DNA from: Sphingobacterium chungjuense
GTDB lineage: Bacteria; Bacteroidota; Bacteroidia; Sphingobacteriales; Sphingobacteriaceae
Assembly (NCBI RefSeq): GCF_011316935.1
Contig: NZ_WLYS01000002.1
Span: 124,001-188,000 of the forward strand
DNA: 64,000 bases
Direction: 5' to 3'
The number at the start of each line of letters is the position of its first letter. Position 1 is the first letter of the stretch. The notes beneath the pieces were generated by a model. The model ran no database searches. It was not told where the DNA came from and saw only the letters and a list, made by a program, of their open reading frames with translations. The position numbers were made by a program, and so were the translations under genes. This document shows positions 55,596 to 64,000 of the stretch, piece after piece.

Positions 55596-56144
55596 ATGGT
55601 AAACGAACACGAATATAATCAAGAAGAAGAGAGCTTGGAACAAGATAATCTTGAAACCAACGAGGGAAATATGGAGCAAGAACCGACAGAAATCGTTGAA
55701 GAGTCGGATATCGCATCAAAATTAGAGGAAGCGCAAGATAAATATGCGCGTTTATTAGCCGAGTTCGAGAATTACAAAAAGAGAACTTCTCGCGAGAAAA
55801 TAGAGATCATTCAATCTGCTGGAAAAGAAGTCATTGGAAAGCTATTGCCAGTTTTGGATGATATGGATCGCGCACTTATTTCGATGGCTGCTGCACAAGA
55901 TGTAGAAACCGTAAAACAAGGCGTTGAATTGGTGAATACCAAATTCAGAAAACTGATGGAACAGCAAGGTCTGAAAGAAATGGACGTTGTTGGTCAGGCT
56001 TTCGATTCTGAATTCCAAGAAGCTATTACAGCGATCCCTGCTCCCACCGACGACATGAAAAATAAAGTGATCGACGTGGTAGAGAAAGGTTATTTGTTGA
56101 ATGATAAAGTAATCCGATTTGCCAAAGTGGTGATTGGTCAATAG
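55596..56144 (+). CDS. grpE: Nucleotide exchange factor GrpE
   Basis: The 182-residue protein has a charged N-terminal tail (about 1-40), a long coiled-coil helix with DKYARLLAEFENYKKRTSREK (about 50-75) and the C-terminal beta-wing domain with QQGLKEMDVVGQAFDSEFQEA and VIDVVEKGYLLNDKVIRFAKVVI. It releases ADP from DnaK in the cytoplasm. The start at 55596 follows a 147-base leader. dnaJ follows after 12 bases, so the two are one unit. dnaK is not in the window. Confidence 0.95.
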   Translation: MVNEHEYNQEEESLEQDNLETNEGNMEQEPTEIVEESDIASKLEEAQDKYARLLAEFENYKKRTSREKIEIIQSAGKEVIGKLLPVLDDMDRALISMAAAQDVETVKQGVELVNTKFRKLMEQQGLKEMDVVGQAFDSEFQEAITAIPAPTDDMKNKVIDVVEKGYLLNDKVIRFAKVVIGQ

Positions 56145-56156
56145 AAAAGGATAAAG

Positions 56157-57320
56157 ATGTCAAAAAGAGATTACTACGACGTATTAGGTGTTTCTAAAGG
56201 TGCAGAGGCCGCAGAGATAAAATCCGCTTATCGGAAATTAGCGATTAAATATCACCCAGACAAAAACCCGGATGATCCGCAAGCCGAAGAGCAGTTTAAA
56301 GAAGCTGCTGAAGCTTATGAAGTACTCAGCAACCCAGAAAAGCGCAGACGCTATGACCAGTTTGGTCATGCAGGCAACAGTGCCGCTGGCGGATACGGCG
56401 GCGGTGGCGGCATGAACATGGATGATATTTTCAGCCAGTTTGGCGATATCTTCGGTGGCGGCGGTGGCGGCAATCCGTTCGAAGGATTTTTCGGCGGCGG
56501 CGGTTCGCGCGGCGGTGGTCGTCGTGTGCAACGCGGTTCCAATTTACGCGTAAAAATAAAACTCACCCTAGAGGAAGTCGCTTTAGGTGTAGAGAAGAAA
56601 ATAAAAGTCAACAAACAAGTTGCCTGTCAAACCTGTGATGGCACTGGCGCAAAAGATAAAAGCTCCTACCATACTTGTAGAACATGTAACGGATCTGGTT
56701 CAGTAAGACGCGTTACCAACACCATTCTTGGTCAGATGCAAACAACCAGCACCTGTCCTACGTGTAATGGTGAAGGAATTGAAATTACCGCTAAATGTAC
56801 TACCTGTAAAGGGGAAGGCTTGACTCGCAGTGATGAAAACATTACGATTAACATTCCGGCAGGTGTAAGCGAAGGCATGCAATTGTCTATGAGTGGCAAA
56901 GGTAATGCGGCACCGCGCGGTGGTATTCCGGGAGACCTGATCATCTTGGTAGAAGAGATTCCACACGAATCCTTGAAACGCGATGGCATCAATGTAATTT
57001 ATGATTTGTACATCAATTTTGCGGATGCAGCTTTAGGAACTAGCGTGGAAATCCCAACGATTGATGGTAAAGCAAAAATTAAAATAGAACCGGGCACGCA
57101 AGGTGGAAAAATCTTACGTTTAAAGGGCAAGGGTCTTCCTGAAGTAAACTCTTATCACAAAGGTGATCAATTGGTGTACGTCAATGTATGGACGCCAAAA
57201 GCAGTTTCCAAAGAAGAGCGTGATGTGTTAGAAAAACTAAAAGAGTCTTCTAACTTCAAACCACAGCCGGGTAAAAACGAAAAATCATTCTTTGAACGTA
57301 TCAAAGAGTATTTTGAATAA
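56157..57320 (+). CDS. dnaJ: Chaperone DnaJ
   Basis: The 387-residue co-chaperone has the J domain with HPD (33-35), a Gly-rich linker (about 73-120), four CxxCxGxG zinc repeats beginning at Cys157, Cys174, Cys200 and Cys214, and two C-terminal substrate-binding domains ending [10 protein letters not shown]. It stimulates the ATPase of DnaK and delivers unfolded proteins. It is of full class I length. It follows grpE by 12 bases and ends at a clear terminator. Confidence 0.97.
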   Translation: MSKRDYYDVLGVSKGAEAAEIKSAYRKLAIKYHPDKNPDDPQAEEQFKEAAEAYEVLSNPEKRRRYDQFGHAGNSAAGGYGGGGGMNMDDIFSQFGDIFGGGGGGNPFEGFFGGGGSRGGGRRVQRGSNLRVKIKLTLEEVALGVEKKIKVNKQVACQTCDGTGAKDKSSYHTCRTCNGSGSVRRVTNTILGQMQTTSTCPTCNGEGIEITAKCTTCKGEGLTRSDENITINIPAGVSEGMQLSMSGKGNAAPRGGIPGDLIILVEEIPHESLKRDGINVIYDLYINFADAALGTSVEIPTIDGKAKIKIEPGTQGGKILRLKGKGLPEVNSYHKGDQLVYVNVWTPKAVSKEERDVLEKLKESSNFKPQPGKNEKSFFERIKEYFE

Positions 57321-57348
57321 TTAGATTCGTCAAAAATACCCGATTTAC

Positions 57349-57390
57349 AATACAAAGAGGTTGCCGATACGGTGACCTCTTTGTATTTTT
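57349..57390 (+). terminator. Rho-independent terminator of grpE-dnaJ
   Basis: AATACAAAGAGGT and ACCTCTTTGTATT form a perfect 13-bp stem with a 13-base loop, followed by T residues. Confidence 0.88.
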
Positions 57391-57501
57391 AGCTTACCCT
57401 AAAGAAAAATGAATAGCATCTGTAGCGAAGCTGTATACTGCATCGTATAATGGATATTGAAAAACAATTAGTATAATAAAGAAGACTAACGTAAAATCTA
57501 C

Positions 57502-58239
57502 ATGAAAAAATTAGTGAATTTAAGGAATGCTTGTGCAGTAGCATTAAGCGTCGTGTTGTTTGGAAGTTGTATGAAGAATGAAGAACCAACTCCGCAACCA
57601 CCAACTTCTTTCCTTTCTATTATCAACGCATACTCTCCTTTGCAGACAGGTATTCAATTGAAATTTGGTGACCAGACTGCAGGAACACTTCAATATGATA
57701 GAAATTCGGGTGCCCTGCCAAATACAAATTTAACAGATCTGACGCTAACAGCCATCAATCAAGCGACTAATCAAATCTTGGTTGATAAAGCACCAGTGAA
57801 AACAGCAGAAAATAAGTTTTACTCCGCTTACATTTTTGGAAATACTGTTCCAGCAAAATTTATTATGTTGAACGATACGCCGGATCAAAGCACAGAAACG
57901 GCACCACGTATCAGATTCCTTAATTTAGCTTCTGGAGTAGAAGCGGTCGATCTTTTTATCGCTGGTGAAAAAGTAACTGCACTAAGCAATAGAGTACCTG
58001 AAACTCAAGCTAACTCATCGAACAGCGAAAAATTCATACTTAGCCCTAAAAGTGGTGGAGCTGCCGATATTATTGTGAAAAGTCTGGATGGCCAAGAATT
58101 GGCTAAGTTAGCGTCTGCTGACCTGAGAAATAATAGCTATATCTCTATCGTGCTACTAGGAGATAAAGCTAGTACAGGAGACACACCGGAAGCGAAAGCA
58201 AAAGCATTGAAAATTTCAACATTCTTCTCTGGTCAATAA
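57502..58239 (+). CDS. Lipoprotein, DUF4397-like
   Basis: The 245-residue protein has a lipoprotein signal ending LFGSC followed by MKNEEP. The mature part has two related beta-rich stretches: FLSIINAYSPLQTGIQLKFGDQ near residue 40 and PRIRFLNLASGVEAVDLFIAGEK near residue 130. This duplicated pattern fits the DUF4397 family of Ig-like exported proteins. Function is unknown. It is a single-gene unit, with terminators on both sides. Confidence 0.75.
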   Translation: MKKLVNLRNACAVALSVVLFGSCMKNEEPTPQPPTSFLSIINAYSPLQTGIQLKFGDQTAGTLQYDRNSGALPNTNLTDLTLTAINQATNQILVDKAPVKTAENKFYSAYIFGNTVPAKFIMLNDTPDQSTETAPRIRFLNLASGVEAVDLFIAGEKVTALSNRVPETQANSSNSEKFILSPKSGGAADIIVKSLDGQELAKLASADLRNNSYISIVLLGDKASTGDTPEAKAKALKISTFFSGQ

Positions 58240-58260
58240 TATTTTTTAGAGCACTATTAT

Positions 58261-58303
58261 AAACCGCGTATGTTTTAGCGATAAAACATACGCGGTTTTT
58301 TTT
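58261..58303 (+). terminator. Strong terminator with GCGA tetraloop
   Basis: A perfect 17-bp stem (58261-58277 with 58282-58298) closes on GCGA, a GNRA-type tetraloop, and is followed by a long T-run, 22 bases after the lipoprotein gene stop. Confidence 0.93.
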
Positions 58304-58784
58304 GTTGTATGCCATCATACCATTCATAGTCTATATTATAGATTCAATGAAATGTAAACGACGAAGGAAATTATTCCACTGATAATTGTAGGTTGATTCA
58401 TCCCACCATACCGTTGCATTGGTAGGAGATCATGTCCTCGATTAACAATGCACCAATATCGCTGATCGTGCTGGAGGGTTACGAATAAGAACGATCATAC
58501 GGTAGAAATATAGTGTAAAACGCACATTTGTCAGTACCAAAAACAAGATTTTAAAATCACAAAGTGTATTTATGACACATTTGCAGTCTTCTTTCATTTT
58601 GTCCAATTGAAGAGAGATAGGCAAGAAATACCCTCTATAATGATTTTTTTGAGTCTGTCGATTTTATGGAAAAATAAAAAAATCGTCAATTTTCACACGT
58701 TTTGCATGGATATTGCTTCATTTTAGGTGAAAAAGTGAAGAAAATCTTCATTTCTACAAACTTTAAAATCAATATTACATATCT
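58304..58784. other. Intergenic leader before proC
   Basis: This 481-base region contains no supported gene. A 60-codon minus-strand frame at 58442-58624 has no domain. A perfect 12-bp palindrome (GATTTTAAAATC) lies at 58547-58558 and a short GAAG-AAAAT-CTTC hairpin lies near 58737. The length is large for a bacterial promoter region and could hide an RNA or leader element. Confidence 0.4.
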
Positions 58785-59600
58785 ATGAAGGTACTCGTAA
58801 TTGGAGGGGGAAATATGGGCTTCACCTACGCGGAAGCTATTGCAAAATCTACTATATTAAAAACGAACGATCTGATGATTTTGGACAAATCAGAGGAGCG
58901 TGTCGCAGAATTATCCACCAACCCATTGTTGGATGGCTATACCGAATTGAGCGCATGCTTGCCTGCAGCCGATGTGATCTTTATCGCCGTAAAACCTAAT
59001 CATGCACAAGGATTAATGGAACAAATGCGCCCTTTTGTTAATGAGGAACAAGTTTTCGTTTCGATTATGGCAGGCGTTACCATCAAAGTGATTCAAGAAG
59101 GACTCGGCATGACAAAAGTGATTCGTGCGATGCCCAATCTGCCAGCACAGGTCGGATTAGGGATGACTTCCTTTACCGCATCCAAAGAAGTTTCGCGATT
59201 AGAACGCTCGACCATCAAGCAACTGCTTGATACGACTGGTCGCTCCATCTATTTAGATACCGAAAACGACATCGACGCTTCCACTGGAATCTCAGGAAGT
59301 GGACCCGCTTATATCTTTTATTTTATGCAATCTATGATGGAGGCAGCACAGCAAATGGGTTTCTCCGGTAGAGAAGCGCGCACGTTGGTTTACCAAACAT
59401 TTGCCGGCGCCGTAGAACTCTTCGGCTCGTCTGACTTAGATCCCAATGCTTGGATGGCCAAAGTAGCTTCCAAAGGTGGTACTACACAAGCCGCACTGGA
59501 CTCCATGGAAGACAATAATGTAAAAGAACAAATTAAAGAAGCCGCTTACGCTGCATTTAACAGAGCGGTAGAACTTGGAAAAGAATTTAATCATGCATAA
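58785..59600 (+). CDS. proC: Pyrroline-5-carboxylate reductase
   Basis: The 271-residue enzyme has an N-terminal Rossmann domain (VLVIGGGNMGFTYAEAI) and the conserved C-terminal signature ASTGISGSGPAYIFYFMQSMMEAA. It reduces pyrroline-5-carboxylate to proline with NAD(P)H, the last step of proline synthesis. Its stop codon overlaps the first eight bases of proB, so the two are translationally coupled. Order proC-proB-proA is unusual compared with proBA of enterobacteria. Confidence 0.95.
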   Translation: MKVLVIGGGNMGFTYAEAIAKSTILKTNDLMILDKSEERVAELSTNPLLDGYTELSACLPAADVIFIAVKPNHAQGLMEQMRPFVNEEQVFVSIMAGVTIKVIQEGLGMTKVIRAMPNLPAQVGLGMTSFTASKEVSRLERSTIKQLLDTTGRSIYLDTENDIDASTGISGSGPAYIFYFMQSMMEAAQQMGFSGREARTLVYQTFAGAVELFGSSDLDPNAWMAKVASKGGTTQAALDSMEDNNVKEQIKEAAYAAFNRAVELGKEFNHA

Positions 59601-60393
59601 TACAATAGAGAAAGAATCTAAACCTATAAAACGTGTAGTCATCAAAGTGGGGACTCACGTTATTACCAACAAAGACAATCGCATCGTAGAAAAGGTGCTT
59701 CAAAAATTAGTGGACCAGATCGCTTACCTCCATGAGCAAGACATCATGACGGTATTGGTTTCTTCTGGTTCTGTGATCGCAGGCAAAGAGGTGATGCGCC
59801 ATCAGTTGAAAACAGATGACAAAATCATTCGCCGTCAGGTATTTTCCGCCATCGGTCAGCCGCGCATGATGCGGCACTATTACACCTTATTTCGCTCGTA
59901 CGGCATCCGTTGTGCGCAAGTATTGGCCACCAAAAGGGATTTTGATGCTGGGCCACACCGCGAAAACATGATTAACTGTTATGAAGGATTACTTCAAGAA
60001 GGGGTCGTACCGATCGCCAATGAAGATGATGCCGTTTCGCTATCGATGTCTACATTTACAGACAACGATGAGTTGGCGAGCTTAGTCGCCGAATTGATCA
60101 AAGCTGATATGCTCATCTTGCTGACGGACGCGGATGGTTTCTTTAGCGGACATCCAGAAGATCCAGAAAGTGAACTATTGAGTCACATTAGTGCTGACGA
60201 ACCGGTGGAGCAATTTGTGCAAGAAAGCACCAAAGGGGAAGCACAAGGTCGTGGTGGTATGAAATCCAAACTTAATATCGCTAAAAAGACTGCTAATCTG
60301 GGTATAACCACTTATATTGCAAATGGTAAAAGACCCAACGTTGTATTAGATATTGTGAATGGCGTAGACGTAGGTACAAAATTTACCGTTTAG
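59593..60393 (+). CDS. proB: Glutamate 5-kinase, without PUA domain
   Basis: About 266 residues. The ATG at 59593 (MHNTIEKE), overlapping the proC stop, is preferred over an upstream TTG. The amino-acid-kinase fold shows VVIKVGTHVI, VLVSSGSVIAGK, PIANEDDAVS and LLTDADGFFSGHP, with GRGGMKSKLNIA for nucleotide binding. It phosphorylates glutamate as the first step of proline synthesis. It lacks the C-terminal PUA domain of E. coli ProB, like several short kinases; feedback control may therefore differ. Confidence 0.92.
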   Translation: MHNTIEKESKPIKRVVIKVGTHVITNKDNRIVEKVLQKLVDQIAYLHEQDIMTVLVSSGSVIAGKEVMRHQLKTDDKIIRRQVFSAIGQPRMMRHYYTLFRSYGIRCAQVLATKRDFDAGPHRENMINCYEGLLQEGVVPIANEDDAVSLSMSTFTDNDELASLVAELIKADMLILLTDADGFFSGHPEDPESELLSHISADEPVEQFVQESTKGEAQGRGGMKSKLNIAKKTANLGITTYIANGKRPNVVLDIVNGVDVGTKFTV

Positions 60394-60433
60394 TCTATCA
60401 TACCAATCTATTACATTAATAAAGAGAAATAAC

Positions 60434-61630
60434 ATGAAACGTTTACATACAGACATTAAAAATCAGGTGTTGACGTCAATGATCAACATATTAGACCATA
60501 GTCGCACCGAAATTTTAGCCGCTAACGCGGAAGATATTGCCCATTTCGAAGGTAAGGATCAAGCGCTTTACGACCGATTATTGGTCAATGACAAGAAGAT
60601 CGACGAAATGATTCGCGCGGTACGCGCGGTAGCCGGACAGGAAGATCCTGTCGGCAAAACCATTTCTGATCTTACTTTAGAAAACGGCTTGCATATCGTC
60701 AATCAGACGGCGCCATTTGGCACCATTATGATTATCTACGAATCGCGGCCAGATGTGACGATAGAAGCAGCCGTATTGGCTTTCAAAGCTAATAATCGCA
60801 TCCTGTTAAAAGGCGGTAAAGAAGCTATTCATACCAATCAAGCGTTGGTAGATTGTTGGCACAAAGCATTAGCCGAGCATGATCTTCCGGCGGATTGGAT
60901 TCAGCTTTTAACGCTGAACCGAGAAGATACGCAAGAATTCTTGCGCAATCCACCGCAGCGCCTAGACCTTATCGTACCTCGTGGCGGTGAGCGCTTAATA
61001 GCATTTGTGAAAGAGCATGCGCGTTGCGCCGTATTGATCAGTGGCCGCGGCAATAACTTCGCTTACATTGCCGAAGATGCCGATTGGGAAATGGCACTCA
61101 AAGTAGTTGTACATTCCAAGGTCGACAAAATCAGTGCCTGCAACGCCTTAGATAAAATTTTAATTAATCCGGCTTTGCCGAATTTTGAGGAACGCGTTCG
61201 CGAGTTGGGCAAACAGTTTGCACAAGAATCTGTGGAGATCCTTGCAGATGAGTCACTTCGTGCTTATTTTGCGGCTGCTCAGCCACTTTCCGAGGAAGCA
61301 TGGCACGAAGAATTCTTGGCTAAAAAGATTGCCATCGGCGTAGCGAACGAATTGCCTGCTGCCGTCGAAAAAATTAACGATTGCAGTGGTGGTCATTCGG
61401 CCATTATCTTCACCAAAGACACCGAGAAAGCGCAAGCTTTTATGGAGCAAGTAGATTGTGCAGCAGTATATCACAATGCGTCGACACGCTTTACTGATGG
61501 TGGACAAATGGGTGTGGGTGCTGAACTAGCCATTAGTACCGACAAATTGCATCATCGCGGACCGCTTGGTTTAGAGCAATTGGTTACGAACAAATACTAT
61601 GTATTTGGCGAAGGACAGATTCGCGTGTAG
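60434..61630 (+). CDS. proA: Gamma-glutamyl phosphate reductase
   Basis: The 398-residue protein has the aldehyde-dehydrogenase-like fold of ProA: IMIIYESRPDVTIEAAVLAFKA, RILLKGGKEAIHTN, IVPRGGERLIAFV, and the catalytic cysteine in KISACNALDKIL (about residue 238). STRFTDGGQMGVGAELAIS and RGPLGLEQL are at the end. It reduces glutamyl phosphate to the semialdehyde that cyclises to pyrroline-5-carboxylate. It follows proB by 40 bases and completes the operon. Confidence 0.95.
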   Translation: MKRLHTDIKNQVLTSMINILDHSRTEILAANAEDIAHFEGKDQALYDRLLVNDKKIDEMIRAVRAVAGQEDPVGKTISDLTLENGLHIVNQTAPFGTIMIIYESRPDVTIEAAVLAFKANNRILLKGGKEAIHTNQALVDCWHKALAEHDLPADWIQLLTLNREDTQEFLRNPPQRLDLIVPRGGERLIAFVKEHARCAVLISGRGNNFAYIAEDADWEMALKVVVHSKVDKISACNALDKILINPALPNFEERVRELGKQFAQESVEILADESLRAYFAAAQPLSEEAWHEEFLAKKIAIGVANELPAAVEKINDCSGGHSAIIFTKDTEKAQAFMEQVDCAAVYHNASTRFTDGGQMGVGAELAISTDKLHHRGPLGLEQLVTNKYYVFGEGQIRV

Positions 61631-61657
61631 CTATTTTTTTATAGCAAGAAATACTAT

Positions 61658-61695
61658 AACTGAAAAAGGCATCCCATTGGATGCCTTTTTCAGTT
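61658..61695. terminator. Bidirectional terminator between proA and opuAC
   Basis: A perfect 17-bp stem (AACTGAAAAAGGCATCC pairs with its complement) has a CATT loop. The last base of one arm is the last base of the opuAC stop codon. Confidence 0.9.
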
Positions 61696-62546
61696 TATTC
61701 GCTGCTACCCCACCAAGCGTCGAGTAACGCCTTATTCTCCGCTACCCATTCTCGGGCAGTTTCCTTTTCATTCTTACTAGCTTCCATGCGTGTTAACAAT
61801 TCGGAAAGCACATCTTCTTCAAAAAAAGCATGTTGAAAATACCGATAAACTTCAGGATAATCTGCTTCAAAGTCGTCGCGTACGAATGTTTCGATGTGTT
61901 CGGTATCGCCATAAATCTTCTTCGGATCTTCTAAAAACTTCACATCGTAGCGGCCGAAAAGCCAATGCGGTTGCCAAGCGGTAACCACAATCCAGCGCTG
62001 CTCATCGATGGCTTTTTGCAATTCAGAAGCCATCGCAATCATCGAAGAATTCAATTGCCGATAATCTAAATCGTACGCCAACAGCACGCTATCCGTATAG
62101 GTAGCCATACCAGATCCACGTTCAATACCAACAATGCGTCCGCCAAACTTATCTTTGTTGGCGTTCAATTCTTCAATGGAATTGATATCGACATATTTGG
62201 GCACAACCAATCCTAAACGTGCGCCTTCGTAGTTAATTCCAGCGCTTTTAATATGATCAAAAGGAGCGACTTTATCGCCATGCGTCGTAGGCAGCCACAC
62301 ATTCATAAATACATCGGTATCGCCATTATCCATCGAAGCCAGCAGTAAGTTTGGCGCTGCTTTGTGCGTCACGACCAGATAACCTTTTTGTGATAAATAT
62401 TCTTTGGTGACTAAGGTCATGGCATTACCCTCGGCCCAACCTTCTACCATTCCCATACTGATGCGTTTGCCAATCCTACCGCCACAGCTCCCAAATACGA
62501 GGAAGAGGACGATAGAAATGCCAACGCTATATATTATACGTCTCAT
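61695..62546 (-). CDS. opuAC: Glycine betaine/proline ABC transporter, substrate-binding lipoprotein
   Basis: The 283-residue protein has a lipoprotein signal ending VFGSC (Cys21). The OpuAC-type domain shows GMVEGWAEGNAMTLVTKEYL, VFMNVWLPTTHGD and WIVVTAWQPHWLF, the last two carrying tryptophans that box quaternary ammonium ligands. It captures betaine or related osmolytes outside the inner membrane. Its start overlaps the permease stop as ATGA, so they are coupled. The operon direction is ATPase, permease, binding protein. Confidence 0.93.
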   Translation of the reverse strand: MRRIIYSVGISIVLFLVFGSCGGRIGKRISMGMVEGWAEGNAMTLVTKEYLSQKGYLVVTHKAAPNLLLASMDNGDTDVFMNVWLPTTHGDKVAPFDHIKSAGINYEGARLGLVVPKYVDINSIEELNANKDKFGGRIVGIERGSGMATYTDSVLLAYDLDYRQLNSSMIAMASELQKAIDEQRWIVVTAWQPHWLFGRYDVKFLEDPKKIYGDTEHIETFVRDDFEADYPEVYRYFQHAFFEEDVLSELLTRMEASKNEKETAREWVAENKALLDAWWGSSE

Positions 62547-63376
62547 TTTACACTAATTTTATTACCGAATCCTTGCGTGATACGATCCAACACGATAGCC
62601 AGAATGACCACGGACAAACCACTTTCAAAACCCAAACCAATGTCCAAATTATTGATACCTTCTAATACCTTCTCTCCTAACCCGCCTGCTGCAATCATAC
62701 CTGCAATCACGACCATGGAAAGCGACAACAGAATCGTTTGATTCACGCCTGTTAAAATCGTTTTCAAGGCCAGCGGCAACTCTACTTTAAATAAGATTTG
62801 CTTTTGCGTAGCACCTAGTGATCGTGCTGCTTCCAACACATCTCCCGGAACTTGCTGAATGCCCAAAGCGGTCAATCGGACAGCCGGTGGCATGGCAAAT
62901 ATAATGGTGGCAAATGCGCCCGGAAGTTTTCCAATACTGAAAAATAATACTGCCGGAATTAAGTACACGAATGCAGGCATGGTTTGCATCAAGTCGAGCA
63001 ATGGTCGAATAACGCGATGTGCAGTCATATTCTTGGCCGACCAAATACCCAACGGAATGGCGATGATCAAGGCGATAATGGTGGATGAAATAATCAAGGC
63101 CAGCGTCTGCATGGTCTCTTCCCAGAATCCCATCAGATAGATCAGTGCTAGGCCACATAAGGTAAATGCAGCTACACCGCGACTGGCATAACGCCACGCG
63201 GCAAACGTAAATAAAGCAATCGTAATGAAAAATGGTACGCTCACCAGTACCCATTCAATGCTTTCAATGCCGGCATTGCCAGAGGTTTTTATAAAATCAA
63301 ATAATGGTCGCAGGTTGGCCATCAACCATTTGACTGCGATGGCGATGTATTGTCCTATATCTATTGTTTTTTCCAT
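62543..63376 (-). CDS. opuAB: Glycine betaine/proline ABC transporter permease
   Basis: The 277-residue membrane protein has a short N-terminal amphipathic region, about six helices and the BPD permease EAA loop, EAARSLGATQKQILFKVELPLALKTIL. LLDLMQTMPAFVYLIPAVLFF is typical of ProW/OpuAB. It forms the inner-membrane channel for osmolyte import. It follows the ATPase gene by 3 bases and overlaps opuAC by 4. Confidence 0.95.
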   Translation of the reverse strand: MEKTIDIGQYIAIAVKWLMANLRPLFDFIKTSGNAGIESIEWVLVSVPFFITIALFTFAAWRYASRGVAAFTLCGLALIYLMGFWEETMQTLALIISSTIIALIIAIPLGIWSAKNMTAHRVIRPLLDLMQTMPAFVYLIPAVLFFSIGKLPGAFATIIFAMPPAVRLTALGIQQVPGDVLEAARSLGATQKQILFKVELPLALKTILTGVNQTILLSLSMVVIAGMIAAGGLGEKVLEGINNLDIGLGFESGLSVVILAIVLDRITQGFGNKISVK

Positions 63377-63379
63377 GTT

Positions 63380-64000
63380 TTAGTTGTGGTTGGCGTTTTC
63401 TTTCAATTCAGTTATCTCTTGCTCGTTGAAGCGCGTCGCTTCGATCACGACAGAGTTTTGGGATACAATACCCAGCAATACGCCGGTATCTTTCTCCGTC
63501 ACCGCGATGGGCGATCTTGTGGCAGTAATTAGGGGCAACATTTCTTCGACAGTCACTTCGGTCGTCACAGTAGGCACTTCTTTTTTCAAAATGCTCTCCA
63601 CCGTTGGATCTTTTCGTTTGGCACATAATACCGCATCATTGACCCATACAAAACCCAAGAACGTTTGATTATCATCTACTACAGGCAACACATCTAATCC
63701 CGTTGTGCGCATTTTGCGTAAGGTTCCCTCTGGACCATCTTTTCCAAAGCGCACCGTCGTTGGCTTCTGATGCATTAAGGAACCTGCCGTAATGATGGTC
63801 TTGCGATCTACCTTTTCCACAAAAGCTTCTACATATGGCGTAGCTGGATTAGTCAAGATTTCTTCTGCCGTGCCAATCTGCTCAATAATCCCATCTTTCA
63901 TAATTACGATCCGATCTCCTAACTTGATGGCTTCATCGAGATCGTGGGTTACAAATATGACGGTCTTCCGCAGTTTGTTTTGCAAGCTGATTAATTCATC
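63380..64000 (-). CDS. opuAA: Glycine betaine/proline ABC transporter ATPase, 5' part missing
   Basis: The frame is open to the right edge: about 206 residues remain, the C-terminal half of OpuAA/ProV. The first readable part DELISLQNKLRKTVIFVTHDLDEA holds the ABC switch histidine, and IEQIGTAEEILTNPATPYVEAFV closes the ATPase. Two CBS domains follow (about 75-125 and 135-190), which in this family sense ionic strength. The Walker motifs lie outside the window. It drives uptake of osmolytes with the permease and binding protein downstream. Confidence 0.93.
   Translation of the reverse strand, partial: DELISLQNKLRKTVIFVTHDLDEAIKLGDRIVIMKDGIIEQIGTAEEILTNPATPYVEAFVEKVDRKTIITAGSLMHQKPTTVRFGKDGPEGTLRKMRTTGLDVLPVVDDNQTFLGFVWVNDAVLCAKRKDPTVESILKKEVPTVTTEVTVEEMLPLITATRSPIAVTEKDTGVLLGIVSQNSVVIEATRFNEQEITELKENANHN

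Noticed and set aside
56396..56520. GGC-rich tandem repeats in dnaJ
   Set aside because: They encode the glycine-rich linker normal for DnaJ.
58442..58624. 60-codon minus-strand frame before proC
   Set aside because: No recognisable family and no promoter or start context; likely chance.

Overview
The window is chromosomal DNA from a low-GC Bacteroidetes bacterium, most likely of the Sphingobacteriaceae (Sphingobacterium/Pedobacter-like). Evidence for this is a SusC/SusD pair, two giant hybrid two-component sensors, candidate promoters of the Bacteroidetes TTTG / TAnnTTTG type, little Shine-Dalgarno sequence outside rpsU, and gene families typical of the phylum.

Region 1 (1-8443 and 15505-35698) is a large two-part polysaccharide utilisation locus for a beta-mannan, probably an acetylated galactoglucomannan. 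It encodes two GH26 beta-mannanases (one a CBM35 lipoprotein, one secreted), a GH27 alpha-galactosidase, two GH2 enzymes (probably beta-galactosidases), a CE1-like esterase, a GH130 mannosylglucose phosphorylase cut by the left edge, a GPH-family sugar symporter, a SusC/SusD pair with a TIG-domain surface lipoprotein, two HTCS sensors and an AraC regulator. In the inferred route, surface GH26, esterase and SusCD capture and import oligomers; GH27, GH2 and the second GH26 trim them in the periplasm; mannobiose then enters the cytoplasm for epimerisation (gene expected just outside the left edge) and GH130 phosphorolysis.

Region 2 (8852-14974) lies between the two halves. It is a one-directional block of small redox genes: two Old Yellow Enzymes, two short-chain or atypical NAD(P)-binding proteins, an ABM-family monooxygenase, two NTF2-fold proteins (one frameshifted) and an AraC regulator. 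A similar small redox cluster follows at 35967-38028: an amber-interrupted saccharopine-dehydrogenase-like gene and a quinone reductase divergent from an HxlR regulator.

Region 3 (38392-44186) is assimilatory nitrite reduction: cobA for sirohaem, divergent from nirB-nirD-nirC plus a small exported protein, with a convergent Crp/Fnr regulator that carries an N-terminal cysteine cluster. A TGAT-N4-ATCA palindrome sits between the cobA and nirB promoters.

Region 4 (44509-50192) has a ZnuD-like TonB receptor divergent from a lipoprotein gene over a palindromic operator, a small membrane protein, and a tyrosine integrase next to a tRNA with anticodon CAT.

Region 5 (50281-64000) is housekeeping: HAD phosphatase, rpsU with a full Shine-Dalgarno sequence, putP, ferredoxin, LuxC-like acyl-CoA reductase, ftsE, grpE-dnaJ, a DUF4397-like lipoprotein, the proC-proB-proA operon and the opuA betaine/proline ABC operon (cut by the right edge). 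Strong hairpin terminators separate most of these units.
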